This document shows positions 18,101 through 26,585 of a stretch of DNA of 64,000 bases, piece after piece (the first letter of the stretch is position 1; each line of letters opens with the position of its first letter). The stretch is from positions 1-64,000 of the forward strand of contig JBMORL010000081.1 of the NCBI GenBank assembly GCA_049322335.1, in the 5' to 3' direction. This DNA comes from JBMORL01 sp049322335 (GTDB lineage Bacteria; Bacteroidota; Bacteroidia; Flavobacteriales_D; UBA2798). Position numbers and translations under genes: made by a program. The notes below the pieces were generated by a model. It did no database searches, was not told where the DNA came from, and saw nothing but the letters and a program-made list of their open reading frames with translations.

Positions 18101-18444
18101 TACATTTCGTCACCGGTAATGCCTACGTTGCTTTGGCGATAATGCGATTGCGTATTGTAAACCACAAACTCAATCTGTCCTTCAAGATAAAAATCAAATA
18201 ATTTTTCAATCTGTTGCAGGTGCTGGTGCGCAGCCTGGGCTACATACACCGAATGGTTTTTTCCTCCGGTATAGTAATAGATCTTAAAACGTTCGTAATT
18301 CTGGTATTGCCACTGAAACCCGTTATACTGTACGCGGTTTTTCCCGAATTCCATTTGCGAGCCGTTATAAAACTGGGCCGAGGCATAACGGACAGGAGCA
18401 CAAAAAGTGCTGATAAAAAATAAAAGGTAAATACTCTTTTTCAT
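15184..18444 (-). CDS. Pseudo-peptidase MA-like / PD40 propeller / Omp85-type barrel protein
   Basis: A 1086-residue outer-membrane protein. After a signal peptide (to about 23) comes a domain (about 45-225) that resembles peptidase MA metallohydrolases, with LPDWFLQGFVSYVS where active members have W-x-x-E-G-x-A; the usual HExxH helix is replaced by IRAGIANILLFQ, so it is probably inactive. Residues 285-590 contain TolB/PD40-like propeller blades (MSPDGRYAAFATNEMG, TAIIFASNRPND). A Lys/Glu/Thr-rich linker (about 625-700) leads to a C-terminal barrel with MRGFEQN, NSELRMPLFKYF, FFDIGTAW and WGLRSRLFGYFIRFDWARG, an Omp85/D15 ending. Role unknown; perhaps surface assembly. Confidence 0.78.
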   Translation of the reverse strand: MKKSIYLLFFISTFCAPVRYASAQFYNGSQMEFGKNRVQYNGFQWQYQNYERFKIYYYTGGKNHSVYVAQAAHQHLQQIEKLFDFYLEGQIEFVVYNTQSHYRQSNVGITGDEMYNIGGVTRIVGNKVFLYYEGDHKKFDKQIRAGIANILLFQMMYGGNWRDVLKNQTLLTLPDWFLQGFVSYVSQPWDVETEGYVKDGVISGKFDRFYRCEGLDAQYAGHAMWNYIGEVYGEGVIPNILYMTRISRNVESGFLFVLGISLRKMSTQFVEYYKIKFDGDNHNQVSPSQEPLPIPAKSKYVYRQFKMSPDGRYAAFATNEMGQYKIWLYDISKKELKRIAKGDLKLNRLNDYSFPVLGWHPTGNGLAYFVEKKGEILFCMYTLSEEKTTKKALSKLDKVLSFDYADDGKSMVISGVSMGQTDLYSFKPLGNSIEQITNDFYDDVHPKFVHQSTAIIFASNRPNDTLQREVKIKPGNHNKDIFVYNLKNNNRIFNRITRTPNADESWPSMIDSMNYTYLSDENGVINRYRSFYDSTISSVDTIVHYTYFTKTTALSNYNRNILEYDVNEKKGKYAFLMLKDGQYNFYTGQVKDDGKGLGALPDTRFRTMEKMMMGKSSEKTEVPVKTETEKVEITEKKDSSGVIDINNYEFSNDKPKYEKQTVKIEETTIKKDTVSKKKQVDTEFKEAPQGLYKINFATDYIVSQLDNSYLNQTYQRYTPGGQYFNPGINGLIKMGISDVFEDHRIIGGFRYSGNLSSNEYMLMYEDLSKRLDKKYILYRQAFNAYARDLGITKTQIHEAKVALKYPFNEVLCLRGTFGYRNDRVVTLATDYPTLDEPNTHYHMSTNKLELIYDNTVKKGLNLYNGLRLKVWGEYYKEFITEKSDFIVTGFDVRHYLKIHRDFIWANRIAASASMGNKRLVYFLGGVDNWIVPQFDPSIQVPTDQNYGYQTIATPMRGFEQNARNGSNMAIINSELRMPLFKYFAEQPLKSDFLENFQVVSFFDIGTAWTGWNPYSDENSFNTTVIASPGNPIYVILENQREPIVYGYGWGLRSRLFGYFIRFDWARGIDDGAKQDPIKYFSLSLDF

Positions 18445-18490
18445 TCGGAAAAATGGCTTTGTAAATATAACTAAAATCGTCCTTTCTTAG

Positions 18491-18498
18491 TACTTTTG
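18491..18498 (+). promoter_or_regulatory. -7 box for the MBL-fold hydrolase gene
   Basis: TACTTTTG, a perfect TAnnTTTG, 18 nt before the ATG at 18517. No clear -33 box at the expected spacing. Confidence 0.5.
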
Positions 18499-18516
18499 GC
18501 AACACAAATTTGATGA

Positions 18517-19167
18517 ATGGCACAGGTTTATTGCCTTACTTTTAACCCTTTTCAGGAAAACACCTATGTGGTGGCCGATGCATCGGGTGAGTGTGTCATC
18601 ATCGACCCGGGTTGTTTTGGCAGGGAAGAACAGGCGGAGTTAAGCCGTTTCATCAGTGAAAACCGCCTTACACCGGTAAAACTTCTTAATACCCATTGCC
18701 ATATCGACCATGTGCTGGGTAATTATTTTGTTGCCAAAACATGGAACCTGAAGCTGGAAACTCACCGGGAGGAGCGCAGTAACCTGGAGAGAATGGTAAA
18801 TTACGGGCATCTTTTCGGGGTGGAGGGCATCGAACAGTCTCCCGAACCGCAAGTGTGGCTGGAAGAAGGTATGCAGGTTAATTTCGGTGAAACCGTTTTA
18901 GATGTATTGTTTGTACCCGGGCACTCGGCCGGACATATTGCTTTTGTGGATAAAAAACAAAAGATGGTTATTGGTGGCGATGTGCTTTTCCAGGGAAGCA
19001 TAGGCCGCACCGACCTTCCCGGAGGCGATTTTCACACACTGATAAAAAGCATAAAAACCAAATTGTTTCCGCTGGGTGATGATTATGTTATATACCCCGG
19101 ACATGGTCCTGAAACCACTATAGGCGAGGAGAGAAAATTTAATCCGTTTTGCGGGGAAAAGGTATAA
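18517..19167 (+). CDS. MBL-fold metallohydrolase (glyoxalase II-like)
   Basis: A 216-residue metallo-beta-lactamase fold hydrolase. Metal ligands are seen in THCHIDH (59-65; His60, His62, Asp64, His65), PGHSAGHIAF (third His), GGDVLFQGSIGRTDLPGGD (bridging Asp) and the final YPGHGPET. The GRTDLPGGD and ETTIGEERKFNPF segments are typical of the YcbL/glyoxalase II-like subgroup that hydrolyses thioesters in the cytoplasm. Length is normal. It is transcribed alone, divergent from the PD40/Omp85 gene. Confidence 0.92.
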   Translation: MAQVYCLTFNPFQENTYVVADASGECVIIDPGCFGREEQAELSRFISENRLTPVKLLNTHCHIDHVLGNYFVAKTWNLKLETHREERSNLERMVNYGHLFGVEGIEQSPEPQVWLEEGMQVNFGETVLDVLFVPGHSAGHIAFVDKKQKMVIGGDVLFQGSIGRTDLPGGDFHTLIKSIKTKLFPLGDDYVIYPGHGPETTIGEERKFNPFCGEKV

Positions 19168-19333
19168 TTACAGTAGCGGCAGACAGTGGCAGTCGGCAGT
19201 TTTAATGATACAATGTTTTTTTTTGTAATGGAATTTATGATTGTAAAAACCCAATCTTACAGTTCAAATTCTAACATCTAACACCACGCCAGTGCGCTTG
19301 GCAAGTCTAACATCTCAAACATCAAATATCCTA

Positions 19334-20176
19334 TCATCTCAACGAAAGGTGCTTCGAGCTGATTTCTTCCCCGTAAAAAATTCCGGCATGTGCATCAAAG
19401 TTTTCGGGAGAGTCGGTAGTATAAAATGTGATGGATTTGTTTTTGGTGAGACGTTGTTCCATTTCGGGATGACGGTGGAGATAATCGCTGAGGCTGTTGG
19501 CCACAATTTCTCCCTGTGAAATAAACTGAATGTTTTCGGGAAGGAATTTTTTTATTTTTTCTGAAAGCAGGGGATAATGCGTGCACCCTAAAATAACTGT
19601 ATCGATGTTTTTATTTTGCGCCATTAGTTCATCGCAGTTTTTTTTGATGAAGTAATCAGCCCCTTCTCCGTTATATTCATTATTTTCCACCAGCGGAACC
19701 CACATCGGGCAGGCTTGCTGAAAAACTTTTACATCGGGATAAAATTTTGCGATCTCAATGGGATAAGAACCTGAATTCACTGTTCCGCTGGTTCCCAGAA
19801 CACCTACGGCTTTTGTTTTTGTAATCTTTCCCACCAACTCTGTTGTCGGACGGATCACACCCAACACTCTTTTTTCTTTACCCAGTTTTTCAAGGTCTTT
19901 TTGCTGGATATTCCTCAATGCTTTTGCCGAAGCAGTGTTGCAGGCCAGAATTACCAATGGACATCCCATCGAAAATAATTCTTTTACGCATTGTAATGTA
20001 TATTCATAAACGGTTTCAAAAGAACGTGAGCCGTATGGAGCACGGGCATTGTCGCCTAAATAAATGTAATCGTAACCGGGGAGTTTTTTTACCAGTTCCT
20101 TCAACACTGTCAATCCTCCGTACCCTGAATCGAAAACACCGATGGGTTGGGAAGGAGTTTGGAGTGAGGAGAGCAT
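19334..20176 (-). CDS. murI: Glutamate racemase
   Basis: A 280-residue MurI, which makes D-glutamate for peptidoglycan. The catalytic cysteines are in ILACNTASA (Cys79) and VILGCTHYPLL (Cys198, His200); the N-terminal GVFDSGYGGLTVL contains Asp16. Length fits the family. It ends a conserved Bacteroidota gene order, uppS-bamA-ompH-ompH-murI, but a 143-nt gap before it leaves room for its own promoter. Confidence 0.97.
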   Translation of the reverse strand: MLSSLQTPSQPIGVFDSGYGGLTVLKELVKKLPGYDYIYLGDNARAPYGSRSFETVYEYTLQCVKELFSMGCPLVILACNTASAKALRNIQQKDLEKLGKEKRVLGVIRPTTELVGKITKTKAVGVLGTSGTVNSGSYPIEIAKFYPDVKVFQQACPMWVPLVENNEYNGEGADYFIKKNCDELMAQNKNIDTVILGCTHYPLLSEKIKKFLPENIQFISQGEIVANSLSDYLHRHPEMEQRLTKNKSITFYTTDSPENFDAHAGIFYGEEISSKHLSLR

Positions 20177-20319
20177 GCGTGGGAGGGTTATTGGTTATGA
20201 GTTATTAGTGGCAGAAATGAAATTCAGTTGTGCTTTGAAAGTATAAAATCTTAGTTCATTTATTTTATTACTTCTGACATCTTACCAACCTTCAACCAGA
20301 ACCAGTAACTAATAACTAA

Positions 20320-20853
20320 TTAAGGATTCTTCACCTCAGCTTTTTCCGGCAACCCGAGTTCTTTTCTTACAGCGGCAGTGAGGTCGTTACCATCAATCAC
20401 CAGGGCAATTTGTTGTGAAATATCCAAAACATATCCGATGTTTTGTGCTTTGGCTACTTTGGTGATAGCATCCTTAACTTTATCCTGGAGAGGTTTAAGC
20501 AAAGCCATATATCTTTCGTTCAGTTTTTGGTCGTAGATGGCACTTAGTTCTTCCAGCTCACGTGCATGTTCCTCCAACCTTTTAAGTGCCAACTGCTCTG
20601 ATTCCGGAGTGGGATACCCGTTTGTTTTTTTCTTCATTTTATAGGTATCGTCTTCAGCTTTCAGTTTCTGTGATTCTTCAATCAACTCTTTTTCGTAAAG
20701 AGCTTTTTCCTTATCAATTGAATCCTGGATGGATTTATATTCGGGAAGCGAGGTAATTAATTCCTGGTAATTAACATGCCCGATCTTCTGCGCTGACATC
20801 ATTCCCGCACCGGAGAGAAAAAGTACAACCAATAATACAATAGCTTTTTTCAT
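20320..20853 (-). CDS. OmpH/Skp family periplasmic chaperone (second copy)
   Basis: A 177-residue protein with signal peptide (about residues 1-21) and the OmpH/Skp pattern: IGHVNYQELITSLPEYKSIQ, a long coiled-coil segment (about 40-125, lysine/glutamate-rich) and a final beta segment (IGYVLDISQQIALVI). Skp-type trimers hold unfolded outer-membrane proteins in the periplasm. It follows a sister ompH gene by 26 nt and bamA further upstream, matching its role in barrel assembly. Confidence 0.93.
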   Translation of the reverse strand: MKKAIVLLVVLFLSGAGMMSAQKIGHVNYQELITSLPEYKSIQDSIDKEKALYEKELIEESQKLKAEDDTYKMKKKTNGYPTPESEQLALKRLEEHARELEELSAIYDQKLNERYMALLKPLQDKVKDAITKVAKAQNIGYVLDISQQIALVIDGNDLTAAVRKELGLPEKAEVKNP

Positions 20854-20879
20854 GATTTCTGTTATGATTAATTAAAATT

Positions 20880-21386
20880 TTAAAGTCCTAGTTTGCGCAA
20901 CACCTGTTCGGTTTTATCTGCTTTGGGATCGGCATAGAGCATGCCGGGGTTATTGGCTTTGTCGAATACAAAGGTAAATCCTCCCGACTCAGCTACTTCT
21001 TTAATAGCTTTGTATACGCGTTCCTGAATAGGTTTTATCAATTCCTGTCTTTTTTGAAAGAGTTCGCCATTCACTCCGAATTTTTGTTTCTGGAATTCTT
21101 TTGCTTCCATGTCTTTTTGTTTTATTTCTTCGATGCGTTTGGCGCGCATTTCTTCCGACAAAAGAAACTGTTCTTTTTTGAAAGCTTCATTCAGTTTAAC
21201 TACTTCTGCTGCTTTGGCTTCGGCTTCTTTCTGCCATTTTTCCGAAAGCTGGTCGAGTATTTTTTGGGCTTCTTTGTAATCGCTCATTTTGTTTAAAATG
21301 TAATCGGTGTCCACCCACGCATATTTTTGCGCAAAAACCCCGGTGGCCATTACAAAGAGTGTCAATAAAATAATTCCTTTTTTCAT
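20880..21386 (-). CDS. OmpH/Skp family periplasmic chaperone (first copy)
   Basis: A 168-residue OmpH/Skp protein with signal peptide (to about residue 19, ending in VFAQ), the start motif KYAWVDTDYILNKMSDYKEA, a coiled coil (about 40-115) and a terminal FVFDKANNPGMLYADPKAD. The YADP ending is typical of Bacteroidota OmpH. It lies 34 nt after bamA and precedes a paralogue, so tandem duplication has given two chaperones that may differ in client range. Confidence 0.93.
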   Translation of the reverse strand: MKKGIILLTLFVMATGVFAQKYAWVDTDYILNKMSDYKEAQKILDQLSEKWQKEAEAKAAEVVKLNEAFKKEQFLLSEEMRAKRIEEIKQKDMEAKEFQKQKFGVNGELFQKRQELIKPIQERVYKAIKEVAESGGFTFVFDKANNPGMLYADPKADKTEQVLRKLGL

Positions 21387-21420
21387 AGGGTTAAATTAGC
21401 GTCCGAAATTAAGGGTTTCA

Positions 21421-23904
21421 CTACAATTCACCAAGATTCATGCCAATGGTAAACACAAACTGGCCCTGTTTACTGGTCTTGTCCAATGGCCAGCCATAGT
21501 CAAGTCCCAATAAACCAAACATCGGCAGGAATATCCGCACACCCACACCAGCCGATTTTTTCACGCGGAAAGGATCAAAATCCTGCACCCTCGTCCACGA
21601 TTCTCCTGCTTCTGCAAAGCCAAGTACATATACAGTAGCATTGGGATTAAGCGAAAGAGGATAGCGCAATTCGGTAGTGAATTTGGCAATGCACATATCT
21701 CCATATTGGCCCGAAAGTTCGCCATCATCATATCCGCGCAAGGCAATAATTTCCTGTCCGAAAAACATGTTAAATCCTGTTAAACCGTTTCCACCGAGCT
21801 TAAATCTTTCAAAAGGAGGATTACCTACATCCTTGTTCCAGGGCATTAAGAACCCAAATCCTGTACGTGTCATCAGCACCAGCGGATTTTTATTGCTTTT
21901 GTTGAGTTTGGTAAAATGCTGTGAAGAGAATTTGAATTTGGTATACTCCAGCCATTTGTATCGCTCCTGGTCGGAGATTTCTGTGTAGTCTTTATTGTTA
22001 AAGAAAGAATAGGGCGGAGTAAGCTTCATGCTAAATGTAAATGAAGATCCGCTGCGGGGGAAAATAGGATCGCTGATAGAATTTCGTTGTAAAGAAAAAC
22101 GTGTGCTCAATGAATTTACATAACCATCGGTGAAAGAAAATACTCCCTGGTAATTGTGTAGTTCATAATATTGAAAAGCCGGTAATTCGAGGTAAATAGA
22201 AAAATAATCATCCGGCCATTTTAATCGTTTTCCAAAACCGAGGGAAGCACCGGTAATGGTCATGTATTGCTTGTTGGGATCACTTCGTTTCAGATTATCG
22301 CGCGAGGTGAATGTTCTGTAGGCACTAATGCTAAGTGAGTTAGGTTTTTTTCCTCCCAGCCACGGCTCAGTAAAGGAGAAATTAGATCCATGGTAAAACT
22401 GTCCGGTAGATTGAACGCTTACACTTAATGACTGTCCGTCACCCGAAGGAAGAGGTTGCCACGCGCCTTTTTTAAATATTTTTCTAAGAGAAAAATTGGT
22501 AAAGGTCAATCCAAGAGTTCCAATCACTCTTCCGGCTCCCCAGCCGCCCGAAAGCTGAAACTGGTCGGATGGTTTTTCTTCTACTGTATATTCAATATCC
22601 ACGGTTCCTTCATAAGGATTGGGAATAGGGTTTATTCCGAATTTTTCGGGATTGAAATACCCGAGCTGAGCCAATTCGCGTTGTGTACGGATAATGTCGT
22701 TTCGGCTGAAAAGATCACCGGGTTTTGTCCGGATTTCTCTCCTGATCACATGGTCGTTGGTTTTTGTATTTCCCTTGATGATCACATTTTTTACGCGTGC
22801 CTGTTTTCCTTCGGTAATGCGGAACTCGAAATCAATGGAATCGTTTTCCACTTTCATTTCTACAGGAGTAACAGAAAAGAATAAATAACCATTGTCCATG
22901 TAAAGGGAAGTAACATCCGTTCCGTTGGCATTCATAATCAGTTTGGCGTCCAGTTCGGATGCGTTATACACATCACCACGTTTGATGCTTACCAGCGAAT
23001 CGAGAAAAGTAGAACGGTATTTTGAATTTCCCGACCAGGTTACGCTGCGGATATAATATTTGTGCCCCTCGTCAACTACCAGCCGGATATTTAAATCGGA
23101 TGTGTCGGTATAAAACAAAGTATCAAAAGCAATTTTGGCATCACGAAGTCCTTTGTCGTTTAACGCATCAATAATTTTTTGTTTGTCATCTTTGTAAGTG
23201 ATCTCCATAAATTTGGAAGCTTTCCAGAAGCGCCACCATTTTTTTTCTTTGGTGTCTTTAAACATTCGTTTTATTTTCTGATCACTGAGTGAAGTGTTGC
23301 CCTCAATAAAAATGTGTTTAATTTTTACTTTTTCGCCTTTTTTTACCGTTACTTCCAGCAGTACGCCATTATTGGTTCGCGGGTCGGGAATGGTATTTAC
23401 TTCTACTCTTGCTTTCAGGTAACCTTTATCGACATAATATCCGCGGGTAATGTTTTTTACCTGTGTCACCATGTTCTCGGTAACAATTTGTCCTTCAAAA
23501 CCAATGAGGCTTTCTTTCACTTTTTCAAATTCTTTTTTACGGAAATCTCCTTTAGGCGACCAGCCGGTGTGCTTGGGGCGTTCCTTTACAATAATCTCCA
23601 GGAAGATTTTATCTCCGCGGATATCACTGGCTTCAATGGCTACATCAGAAAATAATTTCTGGTCCCAGAGTTTTTTTATGGCTCTTGCAATATCATCACC
23701 GGGGATGCGCACTTTTTGATTTACCTGTAATTCGGATAACAGGCGGATGGCATCGTGGCTGTAGTGTGTGGCGCCTATTACGTTAATAGCGGCAATAGTA
23801 TATTCACGGGGAGTGGTATAATCGATTATTTTTTTCGGCTGTGCGAACACCGTTAGAGCGAAAAATAATAACAGGTATGTGAGAAGATGTTTACGCACCG
23901 GCAT
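21421..23904 (-). CDS. bamA: Outer-membrane protein assembly factor BamA
   Basis: An 827-residue Omp85 protein. After the signal peptide (to about residue 22), five POTRA domains occupy about residues 35-420 (INVIGATHYSHDAIRLLSEL, IFIEGNTSLSDQKIKRMF, VIIKGNTKTNDHVIRREI), followed by a 16-strand-type barrel with the GYDDGE region in LRGYDDGELSG and a final FTIGMNLGEL. BamA inserts barrel proteins into the outer membrane. ATG 23904 is chosen over GTG 23922 because it leaves a standard signal peptide. Its start overlaps the end of uppS by 14 nt. Confidence 0.96.
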   Translation of the reverse strand: MPVRKHLLTYLLLFFALTVFAQPKKIIDYTTPREYTIAAINVIGATHYSHDAIRLLSELQVNQKVRIPGDDIARAIKKLWDQKLFSDVAIEASDIRGDKIFLEIIVKERPKHTGWSPKGDFRKKEFEKVKESLIGFEGQIVTENMVTQVKNITRGYYVDKGYLKARVEVNTIPDPRTNNGVLLEVTVKKGEKVKIKHIFIEGNTSLSDQKIKRMFKDTKEKKWWRFWKASKFMEITYKDDKQKIIDALNDKGLRDAKIAFDTLFYTDTSDLNIRLVVDEGHKYYIRSVTWSGNSKYRSTFLDSLVSIKRGDVYNASELDAKLIMNANGTDVTSLYMDNGYLFFSVTPVEMKVENDSIDFEFRITEGKQARVKNVIIKGNTKTNDHVIRREIRTKPGDLFSRNDIIRTQRELAQLGYFNPEKFGINPIPNPYEGTVDIEYTVEEKPSDQFQLSGGWGAGRVIGTLGLTFTNFSLRKIFKKGAWQPLPSGDGQSLSVSVQSTGQFYHGSNFSFTEPWLGGKKPNSLSISAYRTFTSRDNLKRSDPNKQYMTITGASLGFGKRLKWPDDYFSIYLELPAFQYYELHNYQGVFSFTDGYVNSLSTRFSLQRNSISDPIFPRSGSSFTFSMKLTPPYSFFNNKDYTEISDQERYKWLEYTKFKFSSQHFTKLNKSNKNPLVLMTRTGFGFLMPWNKDVGNPPFERFKLGGNGLTGFNMFFGQEIIALRGYDDGELSGQYGDMCIAKFTTELRYPLSLNPNATVYVLGFAEAGESWTRVQDFDPFRVKKSAGVGVRIFLPMFGLLGLDYGWPLDKTSKQGQFVFTIGMNLGEL

Positions 23905-24646
23905 TCTGTTTAAGTTGTTCACTCACCATGCCAAATCTTCTTTCACGTTTCTGGTAGTCGATAATGGCTTCAAAGAAGTTTTCTTTTTTAAAATCAGGCC
24001 ACAGGATTTTGGTAAAATAAAACTCGGCATAAGCGCATTGCCACAGCAGGAAATTGCTGATGCGGCATTCCCCGCTGGTACGAATCACCAGTTCGGGATC
24101 GGGAATATCTTTTGTGGCGAGATGCTGACTAACGGTTTGCTCATTTATGCTGTTGATGTCCAGCTGTCCGTTTTTAACCTTTTCTGCCATCTGCCGGGCC
24201 GCATTTGTAATTTCCCATCGCGAGCTGTAATTAAGTGCCAGCACCAGGTTGATGGTTTTATTGTTTTTTGTTTTTTCGATGGCAGCTTTCAGCGCTTCGC
24301 TGCAGGAGGCAGGGAGTTTTTCTATATCACCGATGGCTCTCAGGCGCACATCGTTTTCATTAAGTTGTGAAAATTCGCGGGCGATGGTATTTACCAGCAG
24401 GTCCATCAACGCGTCCACTTCTTCTTTGGGCCGGTTCCAGTTTTCGGTAGAAAAGGCATAAAGGGTAAGAAATTTCACACCAGTTTCGGTAGCTGCTTTC
24501 AGTGCTTCACGAACCGATTCCACTCCGCTGATATGCCCCACCACGCGGTCTTCACCTTTTTGGCGGGCCCAACGGCCGTTTCCATCCATAATGATGGCTA
24601 CATGCTGAGGTATATTATCAGGTTGAATGGCTTGTTTCAGCGACAT
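23891..24646 (-). CDS. uppS: Undecaprenyl diphosphate synthase (cis-prenyltransferase)
   Basis: A 251-residue isoprenyl transferase. The catalytic MDGNGRWA (Asp21 region), GHISGVESV, LYAFSTENWNRP and RTSGECRISNFLLWQ with YAEFYF are diagnostic. It builds the C55 lipid carrier for peptidoglycan and O-antigen synthesis on the cytoplasmic face. The family usually has RTSGE-x-RxSN as seen. It sits upstream of bamA in a conserved order and downstream of two DUF6089 genes. Confidence 0.97.
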   Translation of the reverse strand: MSLKQAIQPDNIPQHVAIIMDGNGRWARQKGEDRVVGHISGVESVREALKAATETGVKFLTLYAFSTENWNRPKEEVDALMDLLVNTIAREFSQLNENDVRLRAIGDIEKLPASCSEALKAAIEKTKNNKTINLVLALNYSSRWEITNAARQMAEKVKNGQLDINSINEQTVSQHLATKDIPDPELVIRTSGECRISNFLLWQCAYAEFYFTKILWPDFKKENFFEAIIDYQKRERRFGMVSEQLKQNAGA

Positions 24647-24705
24647 TTTTGAACGCTTTTTTAATAGCGGGCAAATATCAGGATTATTGTTGGGTTGGCG
24701 AAAAA

Positions 24706-25539
24706 TTAACGTTTTTTAAAGTCGTAACAACCCGTTTCCTTGCCCAATACAAGTGTAATGGCAATACCGGAAAAAGAATACCAGTCTTTGTTGGCGGGAT
24801 TTCCCCTCATAGAGCCTTCATTGGTTCCATTGATGCCCTCATTCTGAATGCTGCGGTCGGCAAAATAGGCAGACAATACCCCGTTTTCTTCTCTCAGGGT
24901 GGCATTATTCACATAGGCGCCACTTACATCGTCCAGGTAATCGGTAAATGTTTTTCTCAATCCGTATTCAAATGAAAAACATAGTTTTTTGGTGGCGTTT
25001 ACTTTAAAACCGATCCCCAGCGGGATGGCAATTTGATTGAGTTTATAATGCTGTTTTGAATTCAGTGAACTTCCCTGCCCCTCGGTGCCCAGTGATTGAA
25101 GGTCGTACCAGTCGTCTCCCAATTGTGCCATGGGATTCATGTAGAAATAATTCAATCCTGCAAACAGGTAGGGAGTGGAACGGTCTTTTTTGATATCCCC
25201 GGGTTTGTATTTGAAAAAATTCAGCTCAAAAATTGCCCCCAGTTCAAACAATTTCGATTTGAAATGAAGGTTTCGGTTAGAATAGATAGCTATATCATTG
25301 GTAGAATCGGCAGCAGAAACCTTGCCGTAGTTGGCAAACAGGCGAAGTGTATAACGCAAATTAAGATTGTTCCTGTACAATATCCCGCCACCAAAATGTG
25401 TATTGGCGTATTGCTTATATGGATTCAAATCACCCACATAATAGGTGCCTCCCAGGATAACTCCCAGTTCATCCTTTTGTGAAACCGAAAGGGACGGGAA
25501 AACAAGAGCCGACAATACTATTATGATGAAGCGTTTCAT
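24706..25539 (-). CDS. DUF6089 family outer-membrane beta-barrel protein (second copy)
   Basis: A 277-residue protein with signal peptide (about 1-20) and repeated amphipathic beta-strands: GVILGGTYYVGDLNPYKQY, FGGGILYRNNLNLRYTL, PYLFAGLNYFYMNP, IAIPLGIGFKVN, FEYGLRKTFTDYLDDVSG. This is the Bacteroidota DUF6089 pattern, usually found next to uppS/bamA. It is probably a small barrel in the outer membrane. It follows its paralogue by 23 nt. Confidence 0.88.
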   Translation of the reverse strand: MKRFIIIVLSALVFPSLSVSQKDELGVILGGTYYVGDLNPYKQYANTHFGGGILYRNNLNLRYTLRLFANYGKVSAADSTNDIAIYSNRNLHFKSKLFELGAIFELNFFKYKPGDIKKDRSTPYLFAGLNYFYMNPMAQLGDDWYDLQSLGTEGQGSSLNSKQHYKLNQIAIPLGIGFKVNATKKLCFSFEYGLRKTFTDYLDDVSGAYVNNATLREENGVLSAYFADRSIQNEGINGTNEGSMRGNPANKDWYSFSGIAITLVLGKETGCYDFKKR

Positions 25540-25562
25540 TGGTAAGAAATGGTTTTTCCGTA

Positions 25563-26486
25563 TTAAAACTTAGGCTGATAATGCCTGTAACGGAGGAAAC
25601 GGTAGTTGAGCGAAAATATTGCGAACATATAGGAATCATTATCCCTGGGATCCCCGCGTTGCATTCCTGTTCCTGTAGGATCAATAACGATGGATCCATC
25701 AACAATGGGAGGAATAAGATTGAGAGTTGGATTGGCAAAATAGGCGGCTTCGGCCCCTTTACTGTTCTGGATATCGGTATTATTGTAATAGGTGCCGCTC
25801 ACATCATCAATATAATCGGTAAAAGTCATTCTTCCTGTAATTTCAAACCCGATACTCCAGTTTTTATTCATGGCATACTTTATTCCGATGCCCATAGGTA
25901 TGGACACACTGATGGTTTTGTAGGGTTTAGGGCCACCGGGTAATCCCTGGCCTTCTGTGCATAAGGGTTTTAGAGGCACCCACTTTCCTGTGGTGGGTGA
26001 TTTTGCTCTTGGGCTGAACCAGAATCCGGCTATCCCGGCTACAAAGTAGGGGCTTAATAAACTTGATTTTTTTCCGCTTGCTCCTTTAAGCCGGTAGAGA
26101 TGGGCGATTTTTTCGCTGAAAGGATACCATTCAATAAGGCCCGAAAGCTCTACAATGGGAGAACGAAAATGAAGGTTACGGTTATTACGGTAAATCTCTT
26201 TGGTGAGAGCGTCATCGCCTTTGAGTCTTCCGTAAATTCCGTTAATGCGGGCTTTGAAATAAGGGGTAATCATATAGGCATAAGCCGCTTCAAAGGAGGG
26301 GCGTGTCAAGGAGAACTCAAAGTCTTTTATGCCATTTGTACCAATCTGATTGGCGCCACCTAGCTCACCCAAAAAGTTGGATGCACCTAAACCGAATTTG
26401 AATTCAGAACGATAAAATTTCCACGACTGCCCATAGGACAAGCAAGTAGCAAAAACGAGGACAAGAGTGGTAAATAATTTCTTCAA
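25563..26486 (-). CDS. DUF6089 family outer-membrane beta-barrel protein (first copy)
   Basis: A 307-residue paralogue of the downstream gene, sharing FGLGASNFLGELGGANQIG, LRSPIVELSGLIEW-like strands, TEGQG and FTDYIDDVSGTYYNNTD. The signal peptide is MKKLFTTLVLVFATCLSYGQ. The start codon is TTG at 26484-26486; no in-frame ATG lies upstream before the reading frame loses homology, and a -7 box stands about 31 nt ahead. It heads the DUF6089-uppS-bamA-ompH transcript. Confidence 0.87.
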   Translation of the reverse strand: MKKLFTTLVLVFATCLSYGQSWKFYRSEFKFGLGASNFLGELGGANQIGTNGIKDFEFSLTRPSFEAAYAYMITPYFKARINGIYGRLKGDDALTKEIYRNNRNLHFRSPIVELSGLIEWYPFSEKIAHLYRLKGASGKKSSLLSPYFVAGIAGFWFSPRAKSPTTGKWVPLKPLCTEGQGLPGGPKPYKTISVSIPMGIGIKYAMNKNWSIGFEITGRMTFTDYIDDVSGTYYNNTDIQNSKGAEAAYFANPTLNLIPPIVDGSIVIDPTGTGMQRGDPRDNDSYMFAIFSLNYRFLRYRHYQPKF

Positions 26487-26517
26487 AATCAGCCCAATTT
26501 ATTGAAAGTGAGAATAA

Positions 26518-26525
26518 CAAATTTA
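26518..26525 (-). promoter_or_regulatory. -7 box for the DUF6089-uppS-bamA-ompH unit
   Basis: The minus strand reads TAAATTTG, a perfect TAnnTTTG, 31 nt before the TTG start of the first DUF6089 gene. It lies just downstream of two hairpins that may end the nadK transcript. Confidence 0.5.
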
Positions 26526-26537
26526 ACCATAAAATCG

Positions 26538-26583
26538 CCAACGGAAAAATCGTTGGTGTAAAATTCTAACAGGTTCGTGTTAG
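26538..26583 (-). terminator. Two tandem hairpins after nadK
   Basis: CTAACA/TGTTAG (26566-26571 / 26578-26583) and CCAACG/CGTTGG (26538-26543 / 26551-26556) follow the nadK stop on the minus strand. Each is a 6-bp stem; only a weak T-rich tail follows, so termination is possible but unproven. Confidence 0.4.
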
Positions 26584-26585
26584 TT

